Origin: Rhodocollybia butyracea
Lineage: Eukaryota; Basidiomycota; Agaricomycetes; Agaricales; Omphalotaceae
DNA: 64,000 nucleotides
Assembly: GCA_015501585.1 (NCBI GenBank)
Contig: JADNRY010000050.1
Coordinates: 124,001-188,000 of the forward strand
Direction: 5' to 3'
Shown: positions 1-11,500 of the stretch, piece after piece
How the letters are laid out: each line of letters opens with the position of its first letter
Position numbering within the stretch: position 1 is the stretch's first letter
Notes under the pieces: generated by a model
Database searches by the model: none
Told to the model about the DNA's origin: nothing
What the model saw: the letters and a program-made list of their open reading frames with translations, nothing else
Program-made: the position numbers and the translations under genes

Positions 1-781
1 AGGGTAGCATGCTTACAACCGCCCTCGATGACGCGGAACAGGAACGTCTGGCGCAGATACAGACCAACATCGATGACGAGTTAATGGGATTAGATGAAGA
101 TGAGCTGAATCGATTTTTGTTAACAGACGAAGAGGTCAAAATCAAAGAAAGGGTCTGGGTCGAGCTGAATAAAGATTATTTAGAAGCTCTCGCTGGTATG
201 TTTCCCCTGGTTTCTTTTGTTCAAATGTATATCTAGCTAAACGGTTTTACAGCTAAAGGTGATCTATCATCCTCGAAGGAAGCCAAAGGGGCGAAATCGC
301 GCAAAGTTCGTATCCCGGTCATGGAATCTATTTTTATTCACTGATTAATCCCTATCTATAGCGCCAAAAAGTTAGCAACAAGCCGCGTGATACCACTACT
401 CCACACGGCGCTACCACCGCTGAATCCGTGCGCAGCCTCATACAGAAGAACCCAAAGTACAGCAAGAGGATCAACTACGATGCATTGAAGGATCTTTTCG
501 TTGACTCCAACGATAATATAAATCACCCACTTGATACTAACTTTGATTCTCAGGCTGCTTTTGACGGCGCCATCGGTCCGTTAAACTTTGACGTTGGCGA
601 CGCTGATTTGTATACGATGGATGACAAAGATGATAAAGATGATACGGACCTGGTCGTCATCGAAGAAGACGGGATTGTTGGCGTGTCTCCGCTCCCTTCA
701 CGTGAGGCAATGGATCAGGATCATGATGAAACAGAGCGGGAGACGGGAATATGGGAGGATGTGTATGAGCAGGAGGTATGA
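1..781 (+). CDS. BRF1: TFIIIB subunit BRF1, C-terminal part (5' end outside window)
   Basis: BRF1 is the TFIIB-related subunit of TFIIIB; it recruits RNA polymerase III to tRNA and 5S promoters together with TBP and BDP1. The visible part is the C-terminal TBP-binding half. The Brf1 homology block reads through LDEDELNRFLLTDEEV and KERVWVELNKDYLEAL. Further on comes KPRDTTTPHGATTAESVRSL, then KNPKYSKRINYDALKDLF, which is the family's conserved homology II region. Exons appear to be 1-195, 253-305 and 362-781, joined by short GT-AG introns, with the frame kept across both. The tail is acidic (DDKDDKDDTD). The N-terminal zinc ribbon and cyclin folds lie upstream of the window. Confidence 0.88.
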
Positions 782-1194
782 CGGAAAGTGAGATTTTGAC
801 ATCTCTTAGCCGGCGTTCAACAGAGAAGTGTATTTGTATACCGCTTTCAAGTCATTAATCTGTTATCCGTCTTCCGAACGCTTCACCGATCATTGACCGA
901 CACGCCGCGTATGAGCCACTGACGCATCTTGTACATCCAGTGTACACGGTGGGATACTTTTTCTGTTGAAGTAAAAAAAGTGTCCCACCTGTCGTATACT
1001 TGGATCATCTAATAAATGGTTCGGAAGCTGTGATACTGAACATTAGTATGGAGATCGCGGCAGGACATCAATCTGTTGTTCTATAACCACCACCACGAGT
1101 GGTGTCTGCCAAATGCGTTTTTAGCAGGTCTCCTCTCTAACAACTTCCTCACAAGCTTAAGGAGGCAGGCTCGCTGCTGCTTAAATCTCCAGCG
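782..1194. other. Intergenic gap between BRF1 and DUF6533 copy A
   Basis: No coding region is supported here. The last 130 bases or so already belong to the tandem repeat unit: the stretch with CACGAGTGGTGTCTGCCAAA at about 1094 recurs at about 3640. This part is therefore the 5' flank or promoter shared with the second DUF6533 copy. Confidence 0.5.
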
Positions 1195-3240
1195 ATGTCT
1201 CTTGAGTCCGAGTCCATGGGTCTCGATGCATCCAGATATGTTGATGGTAATTATTTAAATGAATCTACTGGGACAAAATAAATCTTAAAATTTCTCGCTC
1301 GCAGCTGTAGCAATTACTGTGAGTCTTTCAACGAGCTACCAAACTCAAGGCTAAATCTTTTGCACTCTAGATGCTCCTATACGACCACTTGCTGACTTTT
1401 TCTGATGAATACGAACTTATATGGAGCGCCGAATGGAAAGTCCCCAAAATTCTCTTCCTACTAATACGATACCTGGTTCCTGTTGGCGTTATTCTACATA
1501 CACATCGTGCGTTCTGGTTCTTTCGCATGACTGTCTGAGGCTAACAGTGCTTTTCAGAGCTGAGCAATATCGGCAGTTCGGATGTAACGAACACTGTAAG
1601 GGTTCCTTCATTCTAGATCCTACTCCACCGTCATTTTGACATCAGTTCTAGTAGTGCGTGTTTTATGTTTAACATGAGTTATCTAAACAATTCCTTCCCC
1701 TCTAATAGTTGTCAAGTCCAAGTCGCTTTGAGTGTAAGTACACTTTCCGTATTCTAGACGTGCTTCGGATCTTGTTCCCATGCCCTCAGACAGGTAACGC
1801 TGGCTGTACTAACAATTGCAATGAGCGACTGTGCGTGAAAATTGTTTGGTACCCTTCCGATACTGATACCGTCGATAGTCCTTGTAATGCTTCACGTCTG
1901 TAATCTCTGGGAGCGGAAACGACGACTTGTTGTCTTGTCTATCATACTGTTCGTCTTTACTCAAGCAGCGAGTGTAGCGTGCGCGTCTATCACGCTCCCT
2001 AACTTAATTCGTGAGTGCAAGACGGTATAGGATCTCACCGGTTTACCAAAATATACATTTGAAGACATCGCCTCCTTCAATGAGAAATTAAAGGCCTGTA
2101 CAGTACCGCAAAGGTTCTCTGTTTTCAGCATGTGGGTGCCGGCGGTATGTGTGATGTCCCTCCCATTACATTGCTTCGAATGCTCCTTCTCGCTTCGTAC
2201 TCTCAAGAGCCTGGTATGCTAATTTATCGATCTAGCTTTTCTTTGAGCTCGCTATGATTACAATAGTATTGTGGAATCGAACATTACGAGAAGAATGTAG
2301 TACAAAACTCGTTTGTCGAGATGAGCTGCTATACTTTGCAGTGAGTCGTTGTCTTCAAATCACCGTTTCATCTTGAAGATGACCGGGTGGCTTACTAGAT
2401 TGTGTCGAGTGCGTCAAACTTAATCTACCGTCTTTCAATTCCTACAGCTCCACCATTTGTAGCCTTACGCATAGTTAACGTTGTCCTCGCGGCTGTCATC
2501 CCCGTAAGTAGATTCACACTCTTAATTTACAGCACTACTACTGGATTTTGCTTATCTACAGGTTCCCTTGATATTCCTGGGTGTTTTGTGAGTGATTTCC
2601 GTATATACGTCAACGAGGAACCGACCAGTCACTGCTCCTCACCGATAGATTCGTCTGGTGCAGTACAACCGTCACTGTATCACGACTCGTCTTGCGATTA
2701 CGAAGGGTAAACGTACAGAAAAAGCTTCTGAAAGACTCGGAGTATGAGACTATCGGGTGTAAATAGGGTATGAACTCTTTGCCAGTTGAGGATCAAACAT
2801 TGGCGTGGATAATCTTTGAACTTCTTATTTACATGAGCATGATAACGACGCGACACCAAGCCAACTTGAAGTATTTTCTGCACCTATCCATGGGTAACGA
2901 TCTGTAAAGTACACCACTAATCGTCGGATTTCCAGGTGGCAGGGCAGGTTGGTTCAACGCATTGCTGTCGACTCTGATAACCAGAGTCTCTTGTTCCGAT
3001 TCTCACATAATTGAAGGAGTTACATCACGCAACCAGTGAAGAAAAGCGAGAACCAAGGTACTTACAAGAGAAGACAGTGCTGGAAATACGGGAAGTATAG
3101 AATATAGCTTTGACCCGAACAACCGTCGGAGCAGTAGAGCCGAGACAAATACGGAACTCCTCAGTAACTTCCCCCAATATCTTCCAGCTTCAACCAAGAG
3201 GTTTCGGACTGTTGCCCCGGCATTATCGGTCGTCGAGTAT
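1050..3240 (+). repeat. Tandem duplication unit A (DUF6533 gene plus flanks)
   Basis: This 2.2-kb stretch matches 3620-5960 in the same orientation. Matching landmarks run from the 5' flank (GTGGTGTCTGCCAAATG), through all exons and introns of a DUF6533 gene, to the 3' flank (GCAGGTTGGTTCA at about 2943 and 5643). The copies differ by many substitutions and small indels, so the duplication is not recent. The boundaries are approximate because they were set by eye. Confidence 0.8.
1195..2591 (+). pseudogene. DUF6533 seven-helix membrane protein, copy A (nonsense codon)
   Basis: This is a member of the fungal DUF6533 family, integral membrane proteins of unknown function. The diagnostic block is YDHLLTFSDEYELIW followed by KVPKILFLLIRYLVP. 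The start ATG at 1195 opens MSLESESMGLDASRYVD. A GT-AG intron follows, then AVAIT, another intron with its GT donor at 1319, then the conserved block. A later exon encodes the helix and arginine-rich turn LHVCNLWERKRRLVV. The reading frame is cut at 2028-2030, where copy B has TTG (Leu) and this copy has TAG. The frame is otherwise readable to LIFLGVL and a stop at 2589-2591. The splice sites around 1520-1830 are not resolved. It is probably a decaying paralogue, unless the TAG falls in an unrecognised intron. Confidence 0.65.
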
Positions 3241-3738
3241 TGGTGAAGGTAAATATTGAATGTATATGCTCCTGGGAGACTCTCTCTCTGGCAAGGAGGC
3301 TTCTGAATCCTTCCTGAAGGGTAAGGACTTTGGGATTGTTGAAAGTTGGATCAAAACCTTCAGGCTTCTGACAGTAACACCATCGACCTCAGGCTCTTGC
3401 TCGCAGCCACCTGGATAACGAAGGATGCCGACTGCTCTGCAGCTGATTAGGCCTAAAGCAGTTCCCTTTAAGGCACTTTAAGAGTTGCAGCTTATGCGAG
3501 AAACCTAAATGGTTTGTGGCTGTGAAATTGAACCTTAGTTCTAAATTAAGCTTGCTTGCGAGGTTAAGTCTGTCCACGGGAGACAAGTAGTATCATAAGT
3601 ATCAAGATATCGCAACAAAACGTCAATCTGTAATCACCGCCACGAGTGGTGTCTGCCAAATGTGCTTCTCGCAGGTTTCCTTCAAACGACTTCCTCTCCA
3701 GCTCAAGGAGGCAGGCTGCTGCTTGAAATTCTCCAGTG
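2592..3738. other. Intergenic region between the two DUF6533 copies
   Basis: This holds the 3' flank of copy A (to about 3240, repeated after copy B) and about 380 bases of sequence not seen in the other unit. From about 3620 the next duplication unit begins. The short open frames on the minus strand here resemble no family I know and are not supported as genes. Confidence 0.4.
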
Positions 3739-5960
3739 ATGTCTCTTAACCCGGGGTTTGATACTATCGTAGTGGCCCGGGACCTTGATGCTTCCCAGTA
3801 TATTGATGGTAAACATTTCAATGACAAAATCTACCGAGACTCACGCAATATTCCCCTCGCAGCCGTAGCAATTACTGCAAGTCTTTCAATAACTTACTAT
3901 CAAACTCAAGGCATAATCTTTTGCACTCTAGATGCTCCTATACGACCACTTGCTGACTTTTTCTGATGAATACGAACTTATATGGCGCGCAGAATGGAAA
4001 CTCCCCAAAATCCTCTTCCTACTAGTACGATACCTTGTTCCTGTCGGCATTATTCTACATACACATCGTGCGTTGTGGTCCTCTTGCATGTCGTTCTGAA
4101 GCTAATGGTGCTTATATTCAGAACTGACCGATTTCGCCAATTCGGATGTAACGAGCACTGTAAGGGTTCCTTCATTCTAAATTCCTGGTATCTTAACTTC
4201 AGTTCTAGTAGTGCGTGTTTTATGTGTAGCATGAATCATTCAAGCAACTGCTCTCCCTCTATAGCTGTCAGGTTATAATCGCTTTCGGTGTAAGTACACT
4301 TTCCGTATACCAAATCTGCTTCTGATTTTACTCTTATATCCTCAGACAATGCTGGCTGCATTGACGATTGCAATAAGCGACTGTGCGTGTGAATTTTTTT
4401 CGTGCATCCAATACTGATATCGTCAATAGTCATTGTAATGCTTCACGTCTGCAATCTGTGGGAGCGAAAACAACGACTTATGGTCTTATCTATCATAATT
4501 TTTATCTTTACTGAAGCAGCGAGTGTGGCGTGCGCGATTATCACGCTTGCTAGCTTAATTCGTGAGTGCGAGACGGTATTGGATCTTACTGGTTTACTAA
4601 GATATACATTCGAAGCCACCGTTTCTTTCAATGAGACTGCCAAAGCCTGTGTAATACCGCAAAGATCCTTCTTTTTCATCGCATGGGTGCCGGCGGTATG
4701 TGTGATACCCTTCTCAAAGTTACCTTGCTTCGGGTACTTCGTACTCTCGCAATGCTAACTCATCAATCTAGGTTTTCTTTGATTTGGCCATGATTATAAT
4801 AGTATTGTGGAATCGAACATTACGATCACATACAGAAGGATTTTCAAAAGTCGCTCATGGAGATGGGCTGATATACTTTGTAGTGAGTCCTTGTCTTCAA
4901 ATCCTGATCCCTTGAGGATGACCAACTGGCTTACTAGATTCTGTCGAGTGCGTCAAACTGAATCTACCATCTTTCAATTTCTACAGCTCTACCATTTGTA
5001 GCGATGCGCATACTTAACGTCGTCCTCGCTATTACTGTCCCAGTAAGTAGATTCACCGTCTTAATTTATAATACCGAAGTTTTGCTTGTCCTACAGCTTC
5101 CTTTGATATTCCTGGGTACTTTGTGAGTGATTTCTCTACATACATCGGCGAGAAACCGACCAGTCACTTCTCCCTAACAGATTCATCTGGTGCAGTACAA
5201 CAGTCACTGTATCGCGACTCACCTTGCGATTACGATGGGTACACGTACACAAAAAGCTTATGGATGAGTCTGAGATTATTGCCAGTTGCAGGTGGGGTTT
5301 GCACTCTTCTTTGCCTGCCAGTTGAGGATCAAGCGTAGGCCTGGATAAACTTTTGAACTCCTTATAATGATGTAGCTCAAAACTGAGCATAGTAAAGACA
5401 CTCCGACTATTCCGCAATCAGGGCCTCGGCTTTACCCAAATGTCAGCAAAATTAGCAAGATATTAACGACTTTTCATTGACTTATCTTCATAGTCAGTGT
5501 GTTACAGGACATAAGGCTCAACTGAGTAGTGAATCAATTTAGTTGGGCGGCTCAAGCTAATGGCACTGACCAGTGACTTGAAGCATCTTTTGCACCTCTC
5601 TACGGGTAAAGAGTTCACCACTGATCATCAGATGAGTTTAGCAGCAGGTTGGTTCAGCGCATTGTTGTCTCAGTGATAGCTGTCTCTTGTTCCGAAGCTC
5701 ACGAGTCATATAGTTCCATCATGCGAGTGAAGAAAAAGCGGGAATGAAGGGTACCAAGATGCCCAGGTTAACGATATTTTGTGCAGCTGAGGCCTTTGAT
5801 GATATCGCTGAAACTCGCCTCATGCAATCATATCGATATGGGAAATGAAAACATAAAGTGCCTTCGAACGACCTCACCATACCGTGACCTACTCGTAGTG
5901 TCAAGAAGGTTTTGAGTCACCTAGGTCTGCGAGACAACAAACAACCGTGAGCCGAGACAA
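3620..5960 (+). repeat. Tandem duplication unit B (DUF6533 gene plus flanks)
   Basis: Second unit of the direct tandem duplication described for 1050-3240. It starts just 5' of the shared CACGAGTGGTGTCTGCCAAA stretch and ends after the repeated 3' flank that contains TGTCTCTTGTTCCGA. It contains the better-preserved gene copy. Confidence 0.8.
3739..5126 (+). CDS. DUF6533 seven-helix membrane protein, copy B
   Basis: Paralogue of the gene at 1195-2591. The ATG at 3739 opens MSLNPGFDTIVVARDLDASQ. The conserved DUF6533 block follows after two introns: YDHLLTFSDEYELIW, then KLPKILFLLVRYLVPVG. A central exon gives IVIVMLHVCNLWERKQRL, a transmembrane helix ending in a basic turn. The last exons give ALPFVAMRILNVVLA and LPLIFLGTL with a stop at 5124-5126. 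Where copy A has a TAG this copy reads TTG, so the central helix continues into its loop. The second intron uses a GC donor (3877) where copy A has GT. The function is unknown; family members sit in membranes. Splice sites between about 4080 and 4380 could not be fixed, so integrity there is uncertain. Confidence 0.62.
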
Positions 5961-6265
5961 TTGCTACCAAGAAAAGAACTGAGGATTGAATGAGAATAGA
6001 AATTCAATATTCGGGCTCACGCGGCTGAAGGTCCTTACTTTAAGGACTTACGTACTAGCCTAGCACAGGATTCGGACCGGTAACCGGATCAATGGTGACT
6101 GTTCAAAATTACGAATTGTGGGCACAAATCACCAGGTACATAAGTAACTACTAATAGTAAGTGCATGCAATTCAAGGCCTTCTTACAGCACACGAAATAG
6201 GGTCGGTAACTAGCGGCAGGCAGAAGACTCCACCATTCTCTGTTTCTCCCAGTTCTTTGGAGAAA
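5127..6265. other. Intergenic region upstream of the MFS gene
   Basis: Up to about 5960 this is the 3' flank of tandem unit B, which also occurs after copy A. From there to 6265 the sequence looks unique and should carry the promoter of the MFS gene. An in-frame upstream ATG at 6161 could extend that protein by 35 residues. No other gene is supported. Confidence 0.4.
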
Positions 6266-8511
6266 ATGACAGTAGATGAAGCCGCGCCTCTATTACAGAA
6301 CGCAGAGGACAGCGATGGTCATGGAACCTTTCCTCAAGATGTTCCATCTGCAGAACAACCCGACACCGTTGCGCTTTCGCAGAAATCGTTGCTCGCTATT
6401 GTGAGTGCTTGCGACGTTGCTTTGGTTGAACCATTCATGATGCTTTCTCGCAGGTCATTCCAATGAGTCTAGGTATATCCGATTCTTTCTTACAATCATG
6501 TAAGTTCAACGAGTCGTCTAGGTATCTTCCTTGTGGCTATGGACGCAACAATCGTCGTGGCATGTAAGTCTATATATCAGCGACGGATTTCCATTTTGAA
6601 TCTTTCGATTTTCAGCATATGCCTCCATCGGAAACGAACTGAAACAATTGTCCAAAGTCAGCTGGATCGCGACGAGCTACATGCTTACTCTTACTAGCTT
6701 CCAGTGCGTGTTGTTCGTTTTCCATATTCAATGTTGTTGTTCCAATCTACATCCAGGCCTCTTTATGGGAAATTGAGTGACATATTTGGTCGCAAGAGCT
6801 GTTTGCTTGTGGCCTATGCGATATTCGCGCTAGGGTCTCTATTTTGTGGATTATCCAAAACAATGGATCAGTTGATTTGTGCTCGAGCTTTAGCTGGAAT
6901 GTACGCCGAACACTATGCCATTTACTCTTTTCTCTGATTCGGAGGATTCATAGAGGAGGGGGAGGAATGTCCACGGTAGTCAGCATAATCATGTCCGACA
7001 TAGTACCACTACGCTCGAGGGGTGTGTGGCAAGGTATGTGGTCCAGTTGCGGCGGTGTTGTGTCGGTCATTAATTCGACTCGTAGGTATAATCAACATCG
7101 TCTTTGCAACTGGGTCGTCTATTGGTGCCCCTTTAGGTGGGATTCTTTCTGAGACAATAGGATGGGTAAGTCTTTAAAGTGTATCCAATGTTATCAATTT
7201 TGACTTTGATATCATGATATATAGCGATGGTACACATGCTCTCAACTTTTTTTAGTTTCAATTCACCACTCAACGCAATCCCCAGGGCCTTTTTGATCCA
7301 ATTTCCGGCTGTGATGCTAGCGTTCATTTCCGTTTCATTCGCACTTCATCTGCCTACCATCGAAAGGACTGACTTCAAAGCGAAAATCAAACGTGTTGAC
7401 TTTGCTGGCGCAGCTAGCTTGGTTACGTGCATTTTCTTTTTTCTTTTCGGATTGGACAACGGAGGGAATGTGTCTTGGAGTGATAAGAAAACAGTCGGAT
7501 CACTCGTCGCATCAGCGTTCACCTTTATCCTTTTTGGCACTATCGAAATGGAATGGGCAAGAGAGCCTTTTGCACCTAAGCGAATTATTTTCAACCGATC
7601 GCTCATTGCCAGCTACCTTGTCAATTTTTTCGGTGTTGCCTGCATGATGTCAATGCTTTTTCACGTATCGTTGTATCTTCAGGTTGTAGAGGGATTATCA
7701 CCTTCACGAGTTGGATTCTGGTTGGTACCGCAGATAATTGGTGGTGTCACCGGAAGTCTTGGTTCGGGTTTGGTCATGAAGGCAACAGGCAAATACTACT
7801 GGCTCACGGTGTGGGGATACTTCCTACAGGCTGCTGGTTCTAGTATCGTCATAGCAAGTGCTGGGGTATTAGTCCGTTCCACTATTATTATCGCCATCGG
7901 TAAGCCATTCCCTATAGTATTCAGTCATGTACCTACATCCGAACCTTGTACTTTGCAGGCTTGGTTATATCAGGTCTAGGGAACGGTGAGTCACTCCAGA
8001 AATTGTGAGACTAATTTCTGAGTTTCTTCCAGGTGGAGGAATAACCACTAGCTTGATTGCACTGATTTCGAACGCAGGCCAAAAAGATCAAGCTATAGCT
8101 ACGGCTGGTAAGTCTGATATCTCTTCTCTCGTAGTTGCTGACTCACAGTCATTACAAGTTTCCTATCTTTTCCGCTCCCTGGGATCCGTCGTCGGACTCT
8201 CAATTGGAAGTACCATCTTACAAGACGTTCTTCGCTCGATTTTGCGCCATAGGCTTACTGGCCATGACATTAACGAAGTATGTGCGTTCACTGTCATCTA
8301 TTGACTAGAGTTAATCGTCAATTAGATTGTCAAACGCGTAAGAGAGTCGCTCGACTATCTGAAAGAGCTGGATCAGGCCACGCAGACGATAGTACTCGGT
8401 GCTTATGAAGATGCGATTCACGAAACCATGTGGTTTAGTTTCTCTATGGCAGGTTGTGCCTTCGTTGCAGCTTTCTTCATCAACGAAACACCGTTGAGTA
8501 GGCGGTCATAG
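6266..8511 (+). CDS. MFS transporter, DHA2 (14-helix drug:H+ antiporter) type
   Basis: A plasma- or vacuolar-membrane transporter of the major facilitator superfamily, DHA2 branch, whose fungal members export drugs or move basic amino acids. After an acidic N-terminus (MTVDEAAPLLQNAEDSDGHG), the helix-1 motif FLVAMDATIVVASYASIG is assembled over short introns. The MFS signature PLYGKLSDIFGRKSCLL follows, then ARALAGIGGGG, SDIVPLRSRGVWQG and GAPLGGILSETIGWRW, which contains the antiporter motif C region. The rest is a run of hydrophobic helices. The last exon ends FFINETPLSRRS. Every intron I tested keeps the frame (for example at 6777, 6951, 7085 and 7290), so the gene looks intact. The substrate cannot be told from sequence. 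It is convergent with the RING gene, 258 bases away. The start could instead be 6161. Confidence 0.88.
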
Positions 8512-8769
8512 GCAGACTTCGATGTATCCTGTCAGGATGTATCAATTACAATATTTACTTGGCTAAGGAACTTCTTCTGCTCAAGATTCAGATTCAAGAT
8601 AAAAACTTTTTTATCCTAGAACTCAGTAGCCGTCAAATAAGCGAATGCTCTGTTAATTCACGTCCTACTCCAAAAAGCAGACATACATTCTTCACTTTAG
8701 CGGGTACAAGTATATACTGAACAAATTCCAAACTAAATACGCCGAGAGAGGCCTCCATAAATTAAATAT

Positions 8770-11053
8770 TCAAGTCGTTAGGTCGAGCTTGAAAAGGCAA
8801 TACAATAGCAATGCGTTCTGGCACACAGGGCATTTCGGCGAGACAATCACAGAATCGGCGATACACTTTCCACAGAAAATATGTCCACACATTGTCGCAG
8901 TAGTATCCACACTAGGATTTCTCATACAGAGACGACAATGCAGTGAAGCGGATGACACAGTTGTGGCTGACAATATTGACGATTCAGTTACGCTGAAACG
9001 GTCATCGTTTTTAGGACTGCCAAAGTTTGGACTTGAAGTTGAACCTTGAAAGGTGTCGTATTGAGAATACGCATCGTCGTTTCCCGCTACATATACATAT
9101 GAGTATACTGTTCTATAATGAGTCCCTTTCGCAGCACACTTACCGTATTCGCGTTCGTAAAGAACTCCCAAATTAGTAACCGCTTTCGAATGGAAGACTT
9201 TGTTTTTTGGGAGGGGCGAGGAAAGATCAGGCACCTGCACATTCAAGAGATAATCATGGGTTTTATGAAACCCATGGCGAACGATGTCTCGATCTAAGGA
9301 AGTCGAGACAGAGGACCTTATATTATCTATCGCAGCTGATTCTTCGCCCAATCTTATTCCAGTGGCAATACGAGGTAAAGAGGGACGCTTTTTGATAGGG
9401 CATCGCCACTGCGACCAAGGGTCTTTGGGCGCTGGAGCGATCGTCGACTGCGACACTGGAGTGGACACGGCTGGAGAAATACTGGGGGGCAAAGGTTCTA
9501 GTCCCATGGGTGACTGCACTTCTGGTGACCTAGAAGGTCTTCGAAAGTAGATTAGACTGACAGGCACTGCAGAAGATGAAGCAACGTACGGAGACAGAAG
9601 GTTCGTTGGCCAGAACGGTTGAAACTAAATTGCTGAACCATGAGGGATGCGGACGACAGATGATTCATAGAACATACAGGTTGCAAAGCCCTTTCGCTGA
9701 TTAGGTCACTTGGGCCACTGCTGGCAATAGTGGTGATTGGAGATGGACCATTATTGACTGTCGGGTCCACATTAAAAAGGACAGATCCCTCTGGTGCATG
9801 CCACTAAGGTGCGCTCAAATACTGCCTTTAGAGGAGCTTACTGACACCATTTACGTACCTTTTCCTTCGCTAATATAAATGAAGATTCAGAGGAACCGGT
9901 TATCAATGAAGGCAGTGCGTCTTCGGAAAAAACCTGTGGAATAACACATCAACAAGAACGTCCATTGAACTAGGAGTATAATCGTTGTGCGCCTACAAGC
10001 GAAGACCAGGTCGACTCATTCATTTTCTCCCTCCGTCGAGAGTAACCGGATGATAAATTGTGAGCAATCGACTCAGGAGGAGAGCTCCCAAATTCCTATG
10101 CAAAGAAAATAAAATCAACCAAGGGGCGATAAAAAAGAATAACTTACAGGAGAGTTGCTAGATGGTGTCGATATCGAAACGTTGTTATCTGCCTGCTTAA
10201 TGCTTGTTGGACTAGCAGTGCAGCGATGCTGCATTTAATCAAGGTCAAACATATTGCAAAGATTATGGGCTATTATTACCTTCTCCTCTTCTGTCTCCGT
10301 TGGAAATCCAAGTCCACATGTCAAGCACTTTGGATGTTTAGAGGATACTAGGTAATGTTGTTGAAGGTCAGACATGCTGTCGTACTGCCTCTGGCACTGG
10401 TCGCAACGTGTTTCATAATGTAACATTCGGGAATGCTTCATTCGCGTGGAATCAGAATCGCTATCAAGAGAAACGTTGGAAACACACCTTATCCAGCTCA
10501 CAATCATTCAAAAATCCAACTTGACACGTCTGACAAGACGGGTGATTCTGCGATTCAAAGTAATGCTTCGACAACTCCTCTTTGTGCAATTCTAGGTCAC
10601 CGCATGGTGCACATACAGTGGTGGTACGAGAGTGTGTTTCTTGAAGATGCTAATACCATGCCTCAGGAGATAAGCACCATCAGATAAGTGTGCGCACTGA
10701 ATCTACTGACCTCTTCGTAGAGTTGTCTGTCCTTGAACCCTTTGCCACAGATTACACAGGTTGGGTGAGCTTGGGAGCCTCTATAGTGGTCTTGCAGTGA
10801 TATCTCAGAGCGGAAAATTCGATTACAAGGCTGGCAGATAAGGTTGGGATCAAGGTTAGGATGGTTTTCGCGAACATGCTAGATGAATTAATAAGTACAA
10901 CGAACGGCTTGGAAAAAATACGCTGACATTTTCCAACTGGTATCGCTTTCGATAAACTTTGTCGCATTGGAAACAGTCGTAGTGAGAATGAGAGACCTTC
11001 AATTGCCGTTGCATACCATCGTGAGTCTTCGAATGGACTCCGCGAGCAGGCAT
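8770..11053 (-). CDS. C2H2 zinc-finger array protein with C-terminal RING finger
   Basis: A multi-exon gene. The N-terminal half is an array of C2H2-like fingers in an alternating pattern. Examples are YDCFQCDKVYRKRYQLENH, ICQPCNRIFRSEISLQDHY, HPTCVICGKGFKDRQLYEEH, CAPCGDLELHKEELSKHYF, HPSCQTCQVGFLNDCELDKH, RCDQCQRQYDSMSDLQQHY and HPKCLTCGLGFPTE. Introns repeatedly cut just before the first His of a finger. A low-complexity Ser/Pro-rich middle follows. The C-terminus is a C3HC4 RING: CRLCMRNPSVDTTATMCGHI, then FCGKCI and CPVCQ. An intron at 9087-9143 lies in the last coding region. RING proteins are usually E3 ubiquitin ligases; the fingers may bind nucleic acid or partners. That role is inferred, not shown. 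The start at 11053 is the first ATG in frame and is tentative. Confidence 0.75.
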
Positions 11054-11500
11054 CACTGGGAGATATAGGAAGTTGCTGCGCTGGGTAGCCTTTATATGGA
11101 ACCCAAACTGTCAGTCCTCACGTTCTTCTCATGTCTTTGATAATGAAAAAAAAGAGCAAGAAAGAGAGGTGGAGCTGGCAATTCCCGTGAGTTACCGAGC
11201 ACTGCAGCCTTCCATACTTACTTACTTTACAATACATCGCCGTTCACCGAGTAATTAGAAGATAAAGGGCCCCATCACGCGGTGCCTGTGTGGACGTAAC
11301 TTATCTTCCAGGATCTTGTCTTATTCTAGCTCTGTCGGTCAATCTTACAAGTACCGCTTGACATAGGCAAAACTACTACCCAGATTGCTTGTCCTATTCT
11401 CATGGTCAGATCTCAAAACAGTGCGGACAGATACAATGATTCTTGCAATTAATCTTGAAAACAAATAAGTACTATGATGTACTACACTAGGAAAGGGATG
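11054..11500. other. Gap between C2H2/RING gene and DUF4336 gene 1
   Basis: About 450 bases hold the presumed promoter of the minus-strand C2H2/RING gene and the 3' flank of the DUF4336 gene. No other feature is recognised. Confidence 0.4.

Noticed and set aside
6161..6265. Extended N-terminus of the DHA2 transporter from ATG 6161
   Set aside because: It is possible, but the downstream MTVDEAAPLL start looks like the usual acidic transporter N-terminus, so 6266 was preferred.
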